A stretch of 64,000 nucleotides of DNA from Siphlonurus alternatus (GCA_949825025.1 OX463778.1:39881194-39945193); one strand, 5' to 3'. Shown: positions 13,414 to 27,910, numbered from the stretch's first letter. The notes: generated from the letters alone by a model not told the origin. Translations and numbers: made by a program.

Positions 13414-15221
13414 CTTTAGGTGATGTTATCTGGTTACTGATGCTATCTTAAGTCGTAAACACAAATCAAAACAGGCCAAAAATTTTTGAAAATTTAATTA
13501 CAGTTTTAAAAAAAATCACCAAAGAACAAAAATCTCAGTTAACAAAATCATGCAGAATATCGTTTCATGATGGTTTATTTGTGTCAACGTAGACGGAGGC
13601 GATGGAGCTAACTTACTGTTAGTTTTTAAATAAAGTAGAAAATTATTACACAACACATTATGGCCAAACCATGTTTTGAACATACACATTAATAAGTTGT
13701 AAATAAACATGTACCAGATTTGACACGAGCCCAAAATTATATCATAGTTTAGTTATACGTCTCTTCATATTATACCTACGTCATATGTAAAGGTTGACAT
13801 ATAATATTATGAGGTAAGGGGGTAGGGGACTGAAGTTTCGGTCGTTGTCTTTGGTTATAACGGTGGATTTTGTCAATGTAAACGGCTTCAACGATCTCCC
13901 TTGCTTGCCTTGTTGCGTAGGAAAGCTTGCTGTTGTGCAGCAGCCCCGATAGCTACCGTTTCCTGTGACTGTCGCGCCCACAAAACAGGAAGCAAGATAG
14001 AACCCGTCTTTATGTCATGACGTCACAATAAATATACTCGCTCTACAAACACTTTTAGATGACGTAATTTTTTATGTTCACAATATATTCAAAATCTATA
14101 ACAACCTTTTCGTCGCTTTGAAGTGTGTTTCAAAAACAAAATGGATAAGAATTTGAACATTTAGTACTTACATAATTATGAAGGTTTGTATTTTTCTGAA
14201 ATAACTTTTAAGCCGTAAAGTTTAAAGATTATTATAATTTACGAAGAAACGTACTTTTCGGAAATAATTTTAAATTTATAATTAATATACAAGAATATCT
14301 AGAATAGTCATTTTTAATATTTTAAATGGTTACTTAAATTAACTTCTGCGAAGTGAAATAAAAATATCCATACAAAAATTTTCAATGAATCTTAATTAAA
14401 TTAATAGAGATATTTTAATTTTTACTATAGTAAAAGAAGAGCATTTTTTTAATTCAATGAAAGATCGAATTAAATGCTATAGCTGCATGTGCTTGACTCA
14501 CAAGTACTTATATATAGAAAAATCATAAATGTCATAATAGAATACATTGTGTAATACTTCTTGTCAATATAAAATATATATATTTTTTTAACAAAAAATA
14601 AATATTCTCTAGTTATTACTTTAGTTCAAGTACTATAAAAAAAATCTCTTATGATGGATAAAATGAAAGAAAAATTGCCATTAAGATACCATGGCACAGA
14701 CTAACATATTAACAATAAACTTTTAGCGTTGTTGTTTTTTCTTTTAATAATGCTACTTTTTTGCAATAGCAGTCTCGTAGTAACTACGTATACGTTGGTT
14801 GGGTTTACGAGCAAGCAAGTTTTGCAGGGATATCACACGCTAAAGAAAAAGAAGGGGACTTGGGTTATGAGCGCGTATCAGTCGGGTTACGTATAAGTCC
14901 ACCCACCTCTTAGGGTATCGCGCCTCATAAAGGACACTTTTGTGCTCTTTTTTTACGGCTCTTGCCTCACGTATAGCGCCGCTACTATATAGCTGCCACT
15001 GCCTCCTTGCTCCCTTGATTATTGAGTTAGGTTAGCGGAGAGAACAAGTGTTGTGTTAGCAGCGTTTACACTTGAGGTCCTCTCAGCTTTATCACAAACT
15101 TCACTTGGAAAAACAAACTCTTCAGCAAATTCAACTTGCTGGTCGTATCAACGATTAGAATTTTTATTATTATGTTATATTGTATCAATTTATTCGTATT
15201 AAACAAAAATTATCAACTGAA

Positions 15222-15538
15222 GTGGAGTACCGACCACAAATTTTTTTATTGCAGAAATGGATAGAGGGTGCAAAAATATGCTATAACTCTGAATTTTTTC
15301 AGATTTTTCTGAGACCGGGAAGTATTTTTAAAAAATTATTAAAAGTTCATTTTGATGACGTCACGAGACGCCTCTCATTAAGAAAAGGATAGGACATTAA
15401 CGCCCGTGACGTCATGAACGGACTTTCAATAAATTTTAAAAATACGTCTCAGAAAAATCTGAAAAAATTCAGAGTAGCATATTTTTGCACCCTCTATCCA
15501 TTTCTGCAATAAAAAATTTCGTGGTTGGTACTCCGTTG
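15222..15538. mobile_element. palindromic MITE, family A copy 1
   Basis: The element is almost fully self-complementary. The left arm (15222 to about 15365) and right arm (about 15400-15538) read as near-identical reverse complements over roughly 140 bp: GGAGTACCGACCAC at the left end, GTGGTTGGTACTCC at the right end, and GATAGAGGGTGCAAAAATAT mirrored inside. A short centre contains GACGCCTCTC and AAAGGATAGGAC. Each arm carries one TGACGTCA (15356 and 15407). No transposase is encoded, so it is non-autonomous. Related copies are at 27911 and 49215. Confidence 0.85.
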
Positions 15539-16681
15539 TATATATATTATATGAAATAGGTTGACATACAAACCATCATGAAAATATATTCTGAATGAAT
15601 TTGTTACTGAGATTTGTACTTTGGTGATGTTTTTTAAAAACCATTATTAATTATTTTATTATAAAAATAATAACAAAATTGGAAACAAATACATGTATAA
15701 AAAAAGGAACACAATATTTTTGCCCCTGTTTTAAGTATAAATAAAAAAATTCTGAACTGAGATTTTACTGTAATTACTGAATATTTTATGCTCGAATTTA
15801 AAATAAATAATAGCACAGTAAATTATTATGTGCTGCACTAAGACATTCAAAATGAGTATGGTTACGTATCCTTAGTGACGACAAAACACCCCCCAATATT
15901 TTTTTTTTTGTTTTACACAATATTAATTAAAACACAATAATTATATCTTAAAGAATGCTAAAAAATTTTCAATTACGTGAAATATGACACAGTATATGTC
16001 TTAACTTTGAAGCCCCGTATTTTAGAGAAGATTTCACGATAACTTGGGCTGTGAGGACTTGTGAGATCAGTCAAAAGGTCAATCTTTATCCGGCCGCTCA
16101 AGTTGTACGGTTTGAGCACCAATTTTGACTTGGACAAGCGAGGGACGATACTCCCCCTCCCTCCTTTCCCCCGCAGGCTCTTGCACAAAAAAGAGCAAAC
16201 CCGAGACTCGGTCTTTTTCCCAGGCACTGCCAAGAAATTATTCTTTCCCTCGCACACATACAAAGCCATTGAAAGAAGAAAATCCTCCTTTTGTCTCGCA
16301 ATATTGCTTTGTGCGCGGCACTAAACATTCTTCACAGATGAAACATCATACGGTTTCAAGCGTCTCTTCTCCAAATAGATTCTCCTTGAACGTTAAAATA
16401 AATCATGATATTTTCAAATTAACTATACGTTAATTTTACTAAGTCATCTGTTAAGAGCTGATTAACTTTCTAAGAATATATATAATACCATAATTAACTA
16501 CCTTTGTTTTACTAATTTCTACCATGAAAATTTAATTTAGTAATTTTTTTTAATTATTTCCTTATTATTTCACTTAACGTAAGAATATTACTAAAAATTA
16601 TTTTATCATAAAATTTCAATTTATGTGAACAAGGACATAATTAAAAAAAATAATTAAAAATCACTTTGAAATTAGCATTAC
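15539..16681. other. AT-rich non-coding DNA
   Basis: A GC-richer islet at about 16000-16330 gives overlapping open frames of 76-102 codons on both strands. They overlap one another, have no splice context and show no domain, so I read them as chance in a GC-richer patch. Confidence 0.5.
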
Positions 16682-18160
16682 TTAAAGGGACACAGGACAA
16701 TAACGCTCTACGTTCGCCACAAGTTCCTCTAAGATATGGTAATGCTAAAATTGACCAAATTTTAGCTTTTGGTCCACTCCCCAAATTTAAATTAATTAAA
16801 TAAAAGAGAGAGCCGCAGGGCAAAAAAAATTGCAACATCGCACCGAGTCAGGCTGGGAGGAGCGAGGAGAGAAGGGCTGGTGGAGAGAGAGGAGAGGGGG
16901 CAAGCGGTATGTGGCGGGAAGAAACGATGATGACCGATCGATGTCGAAGCACGTAAGCTTCAATAATATGGAAGATTTATATTTTATTAAATAAATATAA
17001 TATAAAATCTTTAATATATATTTTGGTTCACTATTTTTTTGCCTAACTGAAATCATTAAATCGTCACATAAATATACTATATATGTATATAATCATATGT
17101 TATTATATATTATATGCATATCTATCAGGTGTAAAATATATTTCATATAAATTAATAAATTATTAATATATAATGTTGTATTATAAAATTACATAACACT
17201 ATGTTATCTATAATGTATCATGGCTGAAAAAAAAGTACGGGGCTGAAAAAAACAATATGTGGCGTTACATGGCATATAAATATTTCATAAAGTGGATCGG
17301 ATCCAAATCGCACTTGGACTTGGATAAAGAAATCAAGGGATATCGGTTTGTTATCCCGTCATGTGCAGTGAACCGTATACGACATACGTTTCCAAGTGAG
17401 GATGGTATCTACGTCGGATTCAAACCTCGGTTTGGACAACTTGCACGATATCCAGCGTAAATTTTAGGTGAGTAGCTCATTACTCATTATATTATAGTGT
17501 TTAAACAAAAAAAAGGGCACACTATTTCCAAATATCACCATTACTTTAAAATAAAGTTCTTTCCTTTAAATAATATTTATACGTTTACCATTAAAATGGT
17601 GTTTGTAAATATTTCTAACCATTTAATATTTTTAATTTATAAAAATTAATTTTGCTTTTAAATATTACAACACAAAGTACTACTACACTCTCTCAACATT
17701 TAATAAGAATAAATATAAATACACCCCATAAATACTATGGACTTTATTTACAAAACTTTAAACAAAACTTAAAATTAGTTAAATAAATAACAATTCGATT
17801 TATTTCTTTTTTTATACTGGTGTACAGTACGTACTTCATTAAAAATTTTCCGTTTAGTATAAATAAATAACATTGTTATATTATCACTTTTCAAGGCCTC
17901 TCTTTTTCTGCTTTCTTATTTCCCCTATTTCCCCGCCGTCCTCTCTTCCTCTCTCGAGCGCGTGAGGGGAGGGGGGAGAGGCAGTGAGGAAGCTGCTGCA
18001 TGTTGCCAGCGGAGGGAATTGACGTCATCTTCCTCGGCTGGCGCTGCCCCTGGCGCGCTTACCCTGGGGCACTCGCCCCTTAGCAGCACGCATTCTTACT
18101 CAGTTAGTAGGTAACGTTTGAATAAAAAATACTTATTTTTAAGGTCCTGTGTCCCTTTAA
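16682..18160. mobile_element. TTAA-flanked DNA transposon with 13-bp TIRs
   Basis: AGGGACACAGGAC (16686-16698) is matched exactly by its reverse complement GTCCTGTGTCCCT (18144-18156). Both ends are bordered by TTAA (16682-16685 and 18157-18160), the target duplication used by the piggyBac and Kolobok superfamilies. The bounded element is 1471 bp. Base composition changes at its edges: GC-rich subterminal segments (about 16800-16930 and 17930-18110) lie inside it. It contains a 67-codon frame resembling the P2X7 C-terminal cytoplasmic domain but no complete transposase, so it is a deleted or non-autonomous copy. Assignment to Kolobok rather than piggyBac is a guess from the TIR start AGGG. 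Confidence 0.75.
17257..17460 (+). pseudogene. fragment with P2X7 C-terminal-like domain, inside a transposon
   Basis: The frame runs from ATG at 17257 to a stop at 17458-17460 (67 aa). It contains IPSCAVNRIRHTFPSED followed by YVGFKPRF. This matches, in spacing and key residues, the end of the cysteine-rich cytoplasmic ballast domain of vertebrate P2X7 (LPSCCRWRIRKEFP ... YSGFK). An aromatic-rich stretch before it (YMAYKYFIKWIG) occupies the place of the P2X7 YRCYATWRFG segment. Homologues of this domain outside true receptors are, from general knowledge, common in invertebrate genomes as P2X7-like proteins of unknown function. Only the last part of the domain is present; the upstream zinc-binding cysteines are missing. 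The reading frame is open about 60 bases further upstream without similarity. It is most likely a relic carried by the surrounding TTAA element, or a terminal exon of an element gene. Confidence 0.6.
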
Positions 18161-19580
18161 GTTGTTAAATTCCCCATTTCATTTCGTTTTAAATATATTT
18201 CAATTATTGGAATTCACGTGCAGACGCGTGTTTAGAAGCTGTAGACAACTCATCAAGATTTTAATTACTGGCGGCGCTAGGAGGCAGCATTTATTTGTTT
18301 AGTGAAGGAGACAGCCACCACGGTGACATGAAAAAAGCTGTATGTTAAATACTGGCAAGACATCCTCTCCCTCCACTCTCAAAGCGTGTTGCTTCAACAC
18401 GGGAAAAGATTGTTTGGAAATTGTTTGCGTGTGAAAGCATATTTATAGAAGATTTTTTATAGTAATGTCATAATTACTTGCTTTTTCTTCTGTTCCATTA
18501 TTGAAAAATAAATACATTTCGTGTCAATGCATATGAAAAGCAGATTGTTTTTCAATATAAAAAAATCTTAAGATATTTTTATTTTTTAAAGTATATATTT
18601 AAATAGTGCGTGAGAGAGAAAATTTTATTATATTTATTAAATTTTATTATTAAAAATTTAAAACTTTATTTAAAACTTTGTGGATATTAAATGTGTTTCT
18701 TTTTAAATAAAATTTCACATGTTTTTTATTATAAATTTAATGTAATAATATATTAAGTTGTTTGTTGTTAATTTTATAAATATTTCAATTAAGTATTATG
18801 TTGTTTGTCAAAGCAGTAAGTATTTTGTCTTAAAGAGGCTCCTATGGCTCTTATTTATATCCTACTGTAGGCTTGCTTCTTCAACTCTCTCTCCTCCCCC
18901 AACACACGTGCTCTAGTTCAATTTCGGGTCACGAGTTACAAAAATGCCTACGAGGCTCTAGAGTTTTCATTGCCGTAGGACTTGCTGGTACCTAAGGGCA
19001 AAATTAATTCAGTGAAACATTATCCTCTCGGCAAACCCATGTGCTATGTTAAGAGTTTCAGATAAACTTAGAACATTTTGGTAGTTTCTGTTAGACCGGA
19101 AAGTACAGTCGTCGTCTTAGAAAATTTACCTCTGTAGCCTTGTTAATCATCATGTCTCGTAAGAATAACACAGGGTATGGTGATTTACATGGCTGCAAAT
19201 GGGAAATTTATCCAAGGTGACGAGTGTACATCATACATAATAAATTCATCGCTCACTTTACCATCCGTCAATACACTGTCATGTAATGTCAAAAAAATGT
19301 TACGTAATATTCCTAGCAGATGTTTACATTTTTTTATAAACAAGGAAAACATTGAAAGCATTTCATTGCTAATAAACTTCTTTATACATCTGCAGAAAAT
19401 CGGAACGATACCTTGCCTTATTTTTGAAACTAGGTGTAGGCTACTACAGCTCTAAATGCATGATAAAAAAATATGCAGATATTATTTTCTAAACTTAAGT
19501 TATTTTATTTCATCTATTTCGTAAACTTAGAGAGCTGGATGAGGTTTTCAGTCAGGGTTGCTGAAGATAAATTTGTTATA

Positions 19581-19586
<6 letters not shown>

Positions 19587-19642
<56 letters not shown>
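19587..19642. repeat. (AT)n microsatellite
   Basis: An AT dinucleotide tract of about 56 bp. Confidence 0.95.
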
Positions 19643-19645
<3 letters not shown>

Positions 19646-19944
19646 TAACATTGAAATGTGTATGCTGTTTTTTTTATACGAAGATTCTTTGGTCAGTGAT
19701 AAGTAACATGTATTATAGCTATAAAATTGAAAAGAATGCTGTATATTTTTTGTATGTAAAACTCAGTGTGTGTTTTTATAAAATCGATTTCATGTGTATT
19801 TTTAGCGCACCTTTTCACATATCACAGTTTTTTTTTTGTGCGTGACCTAACTGAAAAATTGCTGCATATGTAAGAGATATCAAATAAGGCAAACTTTTTC
19901 TCTCCCTATCTTTTATCCTGCTTTACCTCGCAGCCAGCAGCAAC

Positions 19945-20080
<136 letters not shown>

Positions 20081-20664
20081 TCCACTCGAAATCTGCCTCG
20101 CGACTTGCCACGTCAATGCGTGCCTGCTTGCCCCTTTTTTTTTTAATCGAGTTTTCTTATTGGTTTGCCAATTTTCTGCTGGCAAAAAAACTTGTAGCAA
20201 TGATTCAGACACATTGATTAAAGGTAAGAATAATTCAAGCGCGCATAATTCAATAAATTTTATTACGTTTATTTTAGTCTTTTTTTTTTTTTTACTTTTA
20301 TAAGAAATCTTATTCACATTTCACTCCACTTTGAATGTTTTACAAAGTATATATTTGTAATAATACCCTTCAGTGATTCAATTCATTTAATTAAAAATAA
20401 ATTAGATTAATAGCAGAAAATAAAATGCTTTAATTCTTATAATTATATATAATGAAAGATTCTTTAAATATTGAATTCATAAAGAGCTCTTTTACTTCAC
20501 TACAGCTCTTAGGTGTTCTAAAATTGGTTGAAATTCTTTATTAGGTAATCTTCTCTGTTACACCATCAAATTTTGTTACATTAATTAATTAATTAAAAAA
20601 ATAAAACTTCATTATGTTTAATTACTGAGAGATCGCTCTTTCAAACTTAATACACTATATTTCA

Positions 20665-20698
<34 letters not shown>

Positions 20699-22594
20699 TT
20701 TGATGCATTTAATTAAGAACACTTTAGGTCTTTACGTAACACTTTAGATCTGTTCATAAATAAAAATTTCAAAATTAATGAGGATAAATGAAATACTCGA
20801 TCATGCACCTATTAGTTTGAAATATGCCTTACATATTATATATATATTATAATTTTGAGTTTTGACCGCTAAGGTCAGCGCCTAAAATGTATGCAACTTT
20901 TTAAACAGAACTGTTGTGTGGGTTGCATATACTTGTAAACTTGCAGGCGCTATTGGAATTCTGTATAATGAAGTATGAACAGTTCATAATAAACATGGAT
21001 GATATACAAATGTATATATACTGATACAATCATATGATATGGTTTTGATGCATAGATATGATAGGATAGTTCCCATATTTGATGAAATGGAAGATTTCCT
21101 CACTATCATTGGTTGCACTCCGCACCTCTCTGCAGCTATCTTGTTTATTTGTGCGGAGACTGTTGGTGTTGCCTCCTCTCATACAGCAAGCATGGTGGCT
21201 GCTGGTCTGCTAGCTTGCTTGCTACATATTCCCTGTAGATCACATTCAATCTATATGGAAATGTGCTTAGTAGTGTGGCGTGCTCCTCGTTCGCACACTG
21301 CCCCGGAGCCTCCACCGGCTTGCCTAGCTTACCCCCCTCCACATATATGTACGAATAGTTGGACTTCGCCACATTCTCGTGGTGATATGCGAATGTTAAA
21401 TAAGACGCAACCAAAATACTAGTAGCTATAGCTATACTGTATAGCTCGCTTCAAGTCTTTTGAAAAACTTTTTTAACCATATCAGCATATATAGCATAAA
21501 AGCCTAGCTGCTATAATATAGCACTTTATTTTTGTCTTCTTTAATGATATTTAATGCAAAGTTATCTTTTATGGAAAATTTTTACATTCTGTATATTAAT
21601 ATAATTATGATACATTATATTTTTATGTTTATTAAAAATAGGAAATTAAACAATATTTGAATTTGAAAAATAAAATTAACAAAATTTGCCAATATAGAAC
21701 TTTATTAAAAAAAATAATTAGGTAAAAGTAAGATTTAATTATAATTTAAATAATTTAAGTAAGAAATTAGAAGTTAAATAAAATGAAATAAAAAAAAAAT
21801 GAAAAATTTAAAACTCCTTATTAAAGAAATTAATGTATTTTAGATTTAGAACAAATGAAATAAATAAAATGAAATAAATATGTGTATCAACTGGTTATCA
21901 AAATTAAGTATTTCCATTTTGTTATAATGGTCATAATAAGATAAAAAAAAATCAATAAAAATAGCTCTTATGTCAATGTGGACTTTATTTTGATACCAAA
22001 CAATGCCTAAGTACTGTAAAAGTTCATACTTAAAATTTTCAGCTAAATATATTAATATAGAAACATTAAAATTTATTTCAGAGAAATTTTATTAAAAGTG
22101 GTCACAAATGAATATACATAATAATTTTGAAGCTTATAATACAAAATATATTTTGACGTAAGTTTGGTGAGGTGTACAAGGTTTTCAGTCGAGTGCTTTT
22201 CGTGGGATGATAAAGGTATACCAGTAACAAGGTCGCGCCCCCTGGCGGCGACTGGATCACAGGCAGTGGGTTCGCTGAGGCGGGAGTGGCACAAGGCGGT
22301 ATCCTGGCAACGCTCTCTCGTCTGAGCAGACAGGAGAGCGACGTCCTGGTATCTACCATGACGGTACATGACGACGGCACAAATCAGCCGTGGCATGCAA
22401 CCAAGTGGGAGAACCAGCCCGCCCACTTGAGCATCCAAACAATACCAATAATAGCCTGACAAGTTTACTGTGTATACTATAGCCAATTAAATATATTTTT
22501 AATTCAAATATATATTGGTTGGGTTATATAGGTATAATACAGATGTTGATTTTGTAAAAATTGTCAAAGTTATAGCTAAAAGTACAAGTTAACC

Positions 22595-22665
22595 GAGCAG
22601 GGTATAGCACACTGTTTACAAGTCAGTCTAGCATGAAAAAGGTCACGAGTTCGAAACCGTTCTAG
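22595..22665 (+). repeat. tRNA-derived SINE relic
   Basis: An A-box-like segment (TATAGCACACTGTTTACAAG, from 22603) is followed about 45 bases after its start by a B-box-like GAGTTCGAAACC (22648-22659). Order and spacing match the internal RNA polymerase III promoter of tRNA-derived SINEs. The T-stem does not pair well, so it is not a working tRNA. The downstream body is not definable without other copies. Confidence 0.4.
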
Positions 22666-25647
22666 GTTTAAGTTATTTTCACTTTCAGGGTTAGAAAAAG
22701 TGTCAATTATTTGAAATGTACACATGTGTATGCTGGGCTTTCTGCTATGTTTCCGTAATTTTCTGTAATTAATTTATGAAAAAATAGTGAGAGGTTTAAG
22801 TTAGGTCATGGCTGCTCGTATTCGCATAAGTAGTAATTTTTTTACTAATATTTTCGTAAGTTTGAATTCTTACACCAATTATATTAGACTCTGTAGTGAT
22901 CTAACATTGCAAAATAAATCATAAAAACGTACAAATTTTCTCGTGGAAATCTTACTCTGTACGTTAGAAAAGTTTTGATCATAAATATTATCATAAAAAT
23001 TTCAAAATGTTGGCTGGCTACTTCTATTATTGTTAGTGGTACTTTATATTATTAAGTTTTTGTTAGAAAATTTTAGTAATTATAAAAATATAATAATATT
23101 GTACATTCTATAAAGAAAACTGATAGCATTTTTAATTACAATAAAAATTTAAATCTTTTTGTAAAACTATGAATATAATTTAAAAAGAACTATAAGTATT
23201 CATAATATTCATAATTATAGTTTTGTAATTAAAAATACGTTAACAATCTTTTATGTTGCATGATTTTATCATCACTGGTGTTTTTTATAATTAAATTACA
23301 TTTTAAAAGGTAAAATATATTTTTTTAAAATTAAAATGTAATTTATAATAACATAAAACAACAATAACAAAAACATAACAAAAACTTAACATTCATTTAA
23401 ATTGAAATCTTCATTATCATAAAATAATTATGGGGCATGAATACATTACATAGTGAGCTAGTATTGTGATTTAGATAAACAGTCGGAGCCAGCTGAATCT
23501 AACAAAAACAACTCAGCAATTTGCTACGAGATTTTTTTTTCTTCTTGTAACTGCTGTAATTCTTGCTATGCCCCACTTCTCGAGTTGCATACCATTAAAA
23601 GTTTAACGACAAAAAGAATTACGGATATTTCTGTCTGGATGAGAGGGATGCTGTTACTCTTGCTAAGTCGTAATTCTTCCTGAAAAAATATACCATGTCG
23701 TAGCAGTAAAAGTTTTAAAATTATAGATATTTTTGTATGTAAAAAATAATTATTCAATCATTATTTTAATTCAACAATATAAATTTGTATAGAAACTAAT
23801 ATACGATACTAATAAATGTGATATAAATTTATAGCTCTTCTGTACTCACTCTGAAGTATAATAATTAAAATCTATGCATTTTAACATGTTACAAAATTAT
23901 TTCAAATTCCCTTTAAAATAAAAATATGGTTTCGAGTAAAAGGTGGTGACCCTTACAAGTTAGGTAGTGCTACCGTTCAGGTAAAATCAAGTTGATGTAT
24001 TTTTTTCTGTATGAGCTTTAAAAAAGGTTATTCTTAAATTGTTACCTTATTTTACAAAAATTATGAATAATTTTGACTGAATATTTGTTTTACATAGGTT
24101 AGAATGGTAATTTTTGCAATGAAGGCATGAAAATTGCAGTGAAGTTCTGCAGCATCTATCACAGTTGATGTTTTTACTTCGTCAATTTGATTGAATTACA
24201 AAATGAATGGATTATAATAGTAACATGACGTACGCTGACTTTGTAAATCCAGAAAATATTATGCTAAACCACCGTCGTACCGTGGCACCATGGTTTAGAG
24301 ACGCATTTTGTTGTCTTCTTGATCAGTTTTCAGTTTTTGAGAATTTTATTTAGCCATGCACTTACTGAATCAATGTATTTTATTGGCTAGCTATATAACT
24401 TAAGTTTTTCATCGTTATAGGCTGCTGGATTTGTGGGTAAATTTTCCGAAGGTTGACAAAAATAGTCAAGAACATACAATGCTTAATTTAGTGTTTAATG
24501 TGGTTTTCGTTGTTTTGTAACGTCTTCAGTCATTGGTAGATGATTTCTAATGACCCTCAGCATTGGTGGAGCTGAAATCGAAATACTCCTGACCAGAAGA
24601 CGACGAAAACCTTATTAAATTTGAAAATAGTTACTTCAATTTGCAGTTCTAAACTTGTACTTTCCTAAATGTAAATCCACTTTAAACTTTACAAACATAG
24701 ACGTCAGTGCAAAAGTAAACACAGCTGGCTAGCCTAACGGTTTGTAATCAAGCAGGTGTCATTTTTTAATAGACTATAATTGAATCTTTATCGACCTCGC
24801 GGCACTCGCTTGGATCATTTCCCCCCCTAGGAGTATTAAATGATATCGTCCGTTGATAAATCGAGGGGATGTGGAATGCAAACTTTCAACCAATCATTTT
24901 ATACATATCTGTCATAATTACAGAGTGCTAAATTATTTCAAACTAGATGATGAAGTATTAAACAAGCATGAATCAAATTATTATTTAAAAAAAAAAATGA
25001 AAATTTACATTTTAATTGAGTAAACATTTGATTAGAAATACCACATAATTAAATTTTAATTACCTAGTTAATTTGGTACAATATGATATATTTAACAAAA
25101 TAAATACTTGAATGAAACAAATTGTAATAATCATACAATTATAAACTAATAATTACTTTTAATTGGTAATTATGCATGTTTATATTTTTTTGTAATCACC
25201 AATCAAGCATCAATGTTATTAAATTTTTACACTCAATCAGTTATTTGTTTCATTTTTCGTTTGCAGCCTCGTTAATCTCCATTTCTTGTATATATTTATA
25301 TGAAATCAGTATCAGTTTTACATAAAACAGTTTTACATATTGTACCGTATTGTATAAGTTAACACATGATGAAATATTATTGGATTGATGTTTGGAGTTA
25401 ATATATACCCACAATGCGTGAGGACAACAAAACTGACACGTTTTGATTGGTTGAATGAAACAGATATAACATACCCTTATAATTTGTAAAACATTGTTTT
25501 TACAACAATATGTTCAGATAATTACAACACTAGAATTGTTGAGTTCGTGGAAAATTTTAATAAACAGGAAAGGGAGCATCTAGCAATTCTGGAAATGTAA
25601 ATAATATTGACTGATACGCTTTTTTAATTGAAGTTACGCAATATTTC

Positions 25648-25784
<137 letters not shown>

Positions 25785-27910
25785 TCATCATGAAATAAAA
25801 AATAAAAAAATGTCATCTAACAAATTTAATATAGTTGAGGTACAGAGTGCTTTAGCAAATAACATGGAACTTAAATTTTAGATCAAAATGTATTTTTCAT
25901 TTTCATTTTTTTTTTTTTTTTTTTTTACACTTGCTACATTTGGAAAACTTTATTATTTTATCGCAACATTTTTCAAGATCTCCGTTACTGACTAGAATAT
26001 AAATTTGGTAACAATCATCTATTAAAATTTGTTTATTAAAGAATTCCTTAACTATAAATATGGAAATCGAATTTCATTGATTGATTAATTGATTTGTTGA
26101 TTTACGTATAATTATATTCTTAATTAATGCAGTTATATTCATTTACATTTCTTTAAAGTATCCTTCATTCAAACTTTAATGAATGAATCAACGCGTGTCA
26201 CATTTCTAGATGACATTTTATTCATAAATAGATTTATAATTAATATTAATTTTAACCGTAAAAAAGGAAGACCACAGATACAGTTAGTTGATTGGAAACG
26301 TGACCGTTGGTGTTGGTCATGTTGTTTTCTATTGATTCATCGTATTTGAGTGATTGGATCAGTTTTCACGGCTCGGGTGTTGCTAATGATTGAGAATGGT
26401 TGTGTACCAATGCAAGAGGACACTCTGGTCATTAGTGATGCCTCCGGGAACGTGGTTGGTGCTTCTGTGACCACGTGGCACCGGCGCTAATGAGTTGCAA
26501 CTATACACTCTCTCCCTCGGAATACAACTGTCAAACAATTGTCAGTTCTAACTACAACAATAATGTTCTGACCACATGTATATACATGTATATAAAAGCA
26601 TTACTTGCCTGCCTAACAAGTAAGTTTACAATTCCATACATATAGACAATGGTATAACATTATTACCATTGTTTAAAATATTGTAATTTGTTATAATGTA
26701 CATTCAATTCTATTGTAGATAATGTTCAACCATTTGTATATATTTTGAATGTTATTGATAAGCTCACTTGAGTCTTTGTTTTAAAATAACTCTCCAAACA
26801 CAAATAAATTCTACTTTATAGCTTCTGCATAATAATTATATAAAATTATGTAACCCATTCTATTTTATTGGTGAACAAGTTGCCGCATACTTGAAAAAAA
26901 AAAAGTTGTAAATCATTCACAAGACAATATTTTAAAAGGACACTTGATTTAAAAAAATACAAATTAATGAACAAATAAATGTATTGCTAATTAATATTGA
27001 TAATAATTAGCTAGATGTTTTAGAATAAAATTCTTCAATTCAAATGTAAAATAAAATATATACATTCAATTAAAAATGTTAGGATGAAAATTTTTATAAT
27101 GAGTTTACTTTGATTTTCTCGGTATTAAGAGTAATGGCATGAAATATTATTAACAGTTTTATATCAGGAAAATGGTGAATTGAACTTTTATTATAACAAA
27201 ATTTAATGTAATTTTTTTATGTTCTTATAACTAAGAGATAACTAAAATTTTTTCCTTTATATTTTAAATATAGTGAGAAGATAAATCTAGAATTAAAATG
27301 AAAGATGAGTGATACGGAATTAAAAAATTGCTGTCAGCATTTTGACTTGATTAATGTCTTTTATTTCTAACTTTTTCTTATATGAAATATGTAATTAGAA
27401 AAAATCTAATTGAAATTTCAATTTTTTTTTCGTTAGCATGACAAAACGTTATTTAAGTTTACTACTGCCACTCTTATGTCAAAGTTCAGTGCGAGTTCTT
27501 CAAAATTAAAGAATTGAGAACTTTTGAGATGATCATAATTAACAACAAAGTAAATTAATTTGTCATGTATTTAGAAAACAATATGTGAAATATTTTTATA
27601 CATGTATATTGAAACTTAAATTTACTTTTTTTTTTAACTTTTATAAAATTACGTACCAGCAAGTGTTATACAATTACCCTGTCTACAATATACTTCTGAT
27701 TACTTATATTCTCTGTTACATGATACGATCACGATACATGATACACGTTAAATGTGTATAATATATAAAACATCTTTATCTAACGATGACAAAAAATATC
27801 AACATTTATTAAAAAAAAAATGCTATGTGCTATATAATATATTATATATATTATATTACATGTTGTATGATATGTATGTATTATTCTTCATAGTATACTG
27901 TATAGGACTT

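Larger units (their letters stand above)
8886..15221. other. AT-rich non-coding DNA
   Basis: No gene is supported. The stretch contains GC-richer islets at about 9240-9620, 10280-10480 (the E-box cluster listed separately), 11000-11130, 13810-14030 and 14780-15080. CRE-type TGACGTCA sites are at 12945-12952 and 14018-14025. An imperfect inverted repeat is at 13297-13413. Open frames in the islets show no recognisable domain. Confidence 0.55.

Noticed and set aside
16061..16433. Overlapping frames of 76-102 codons
   Set aside because: Mutually overlapping on both strands in a GC-richer patch with no domain.
21039..21422. 127-codon plus-strand frame
   Set aside because: No ATG-supported start context, domain or splice sites; it lies in a GC-richer islet where stops are rarer, and the opposite strand is also open.
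22073..22486. 137-codon minus-strand frame
   Set aside because: Half lies in a GC-richer islet and the rest is AT-rich; a second frame of 92 codons overlaps it and neither shows a domain.
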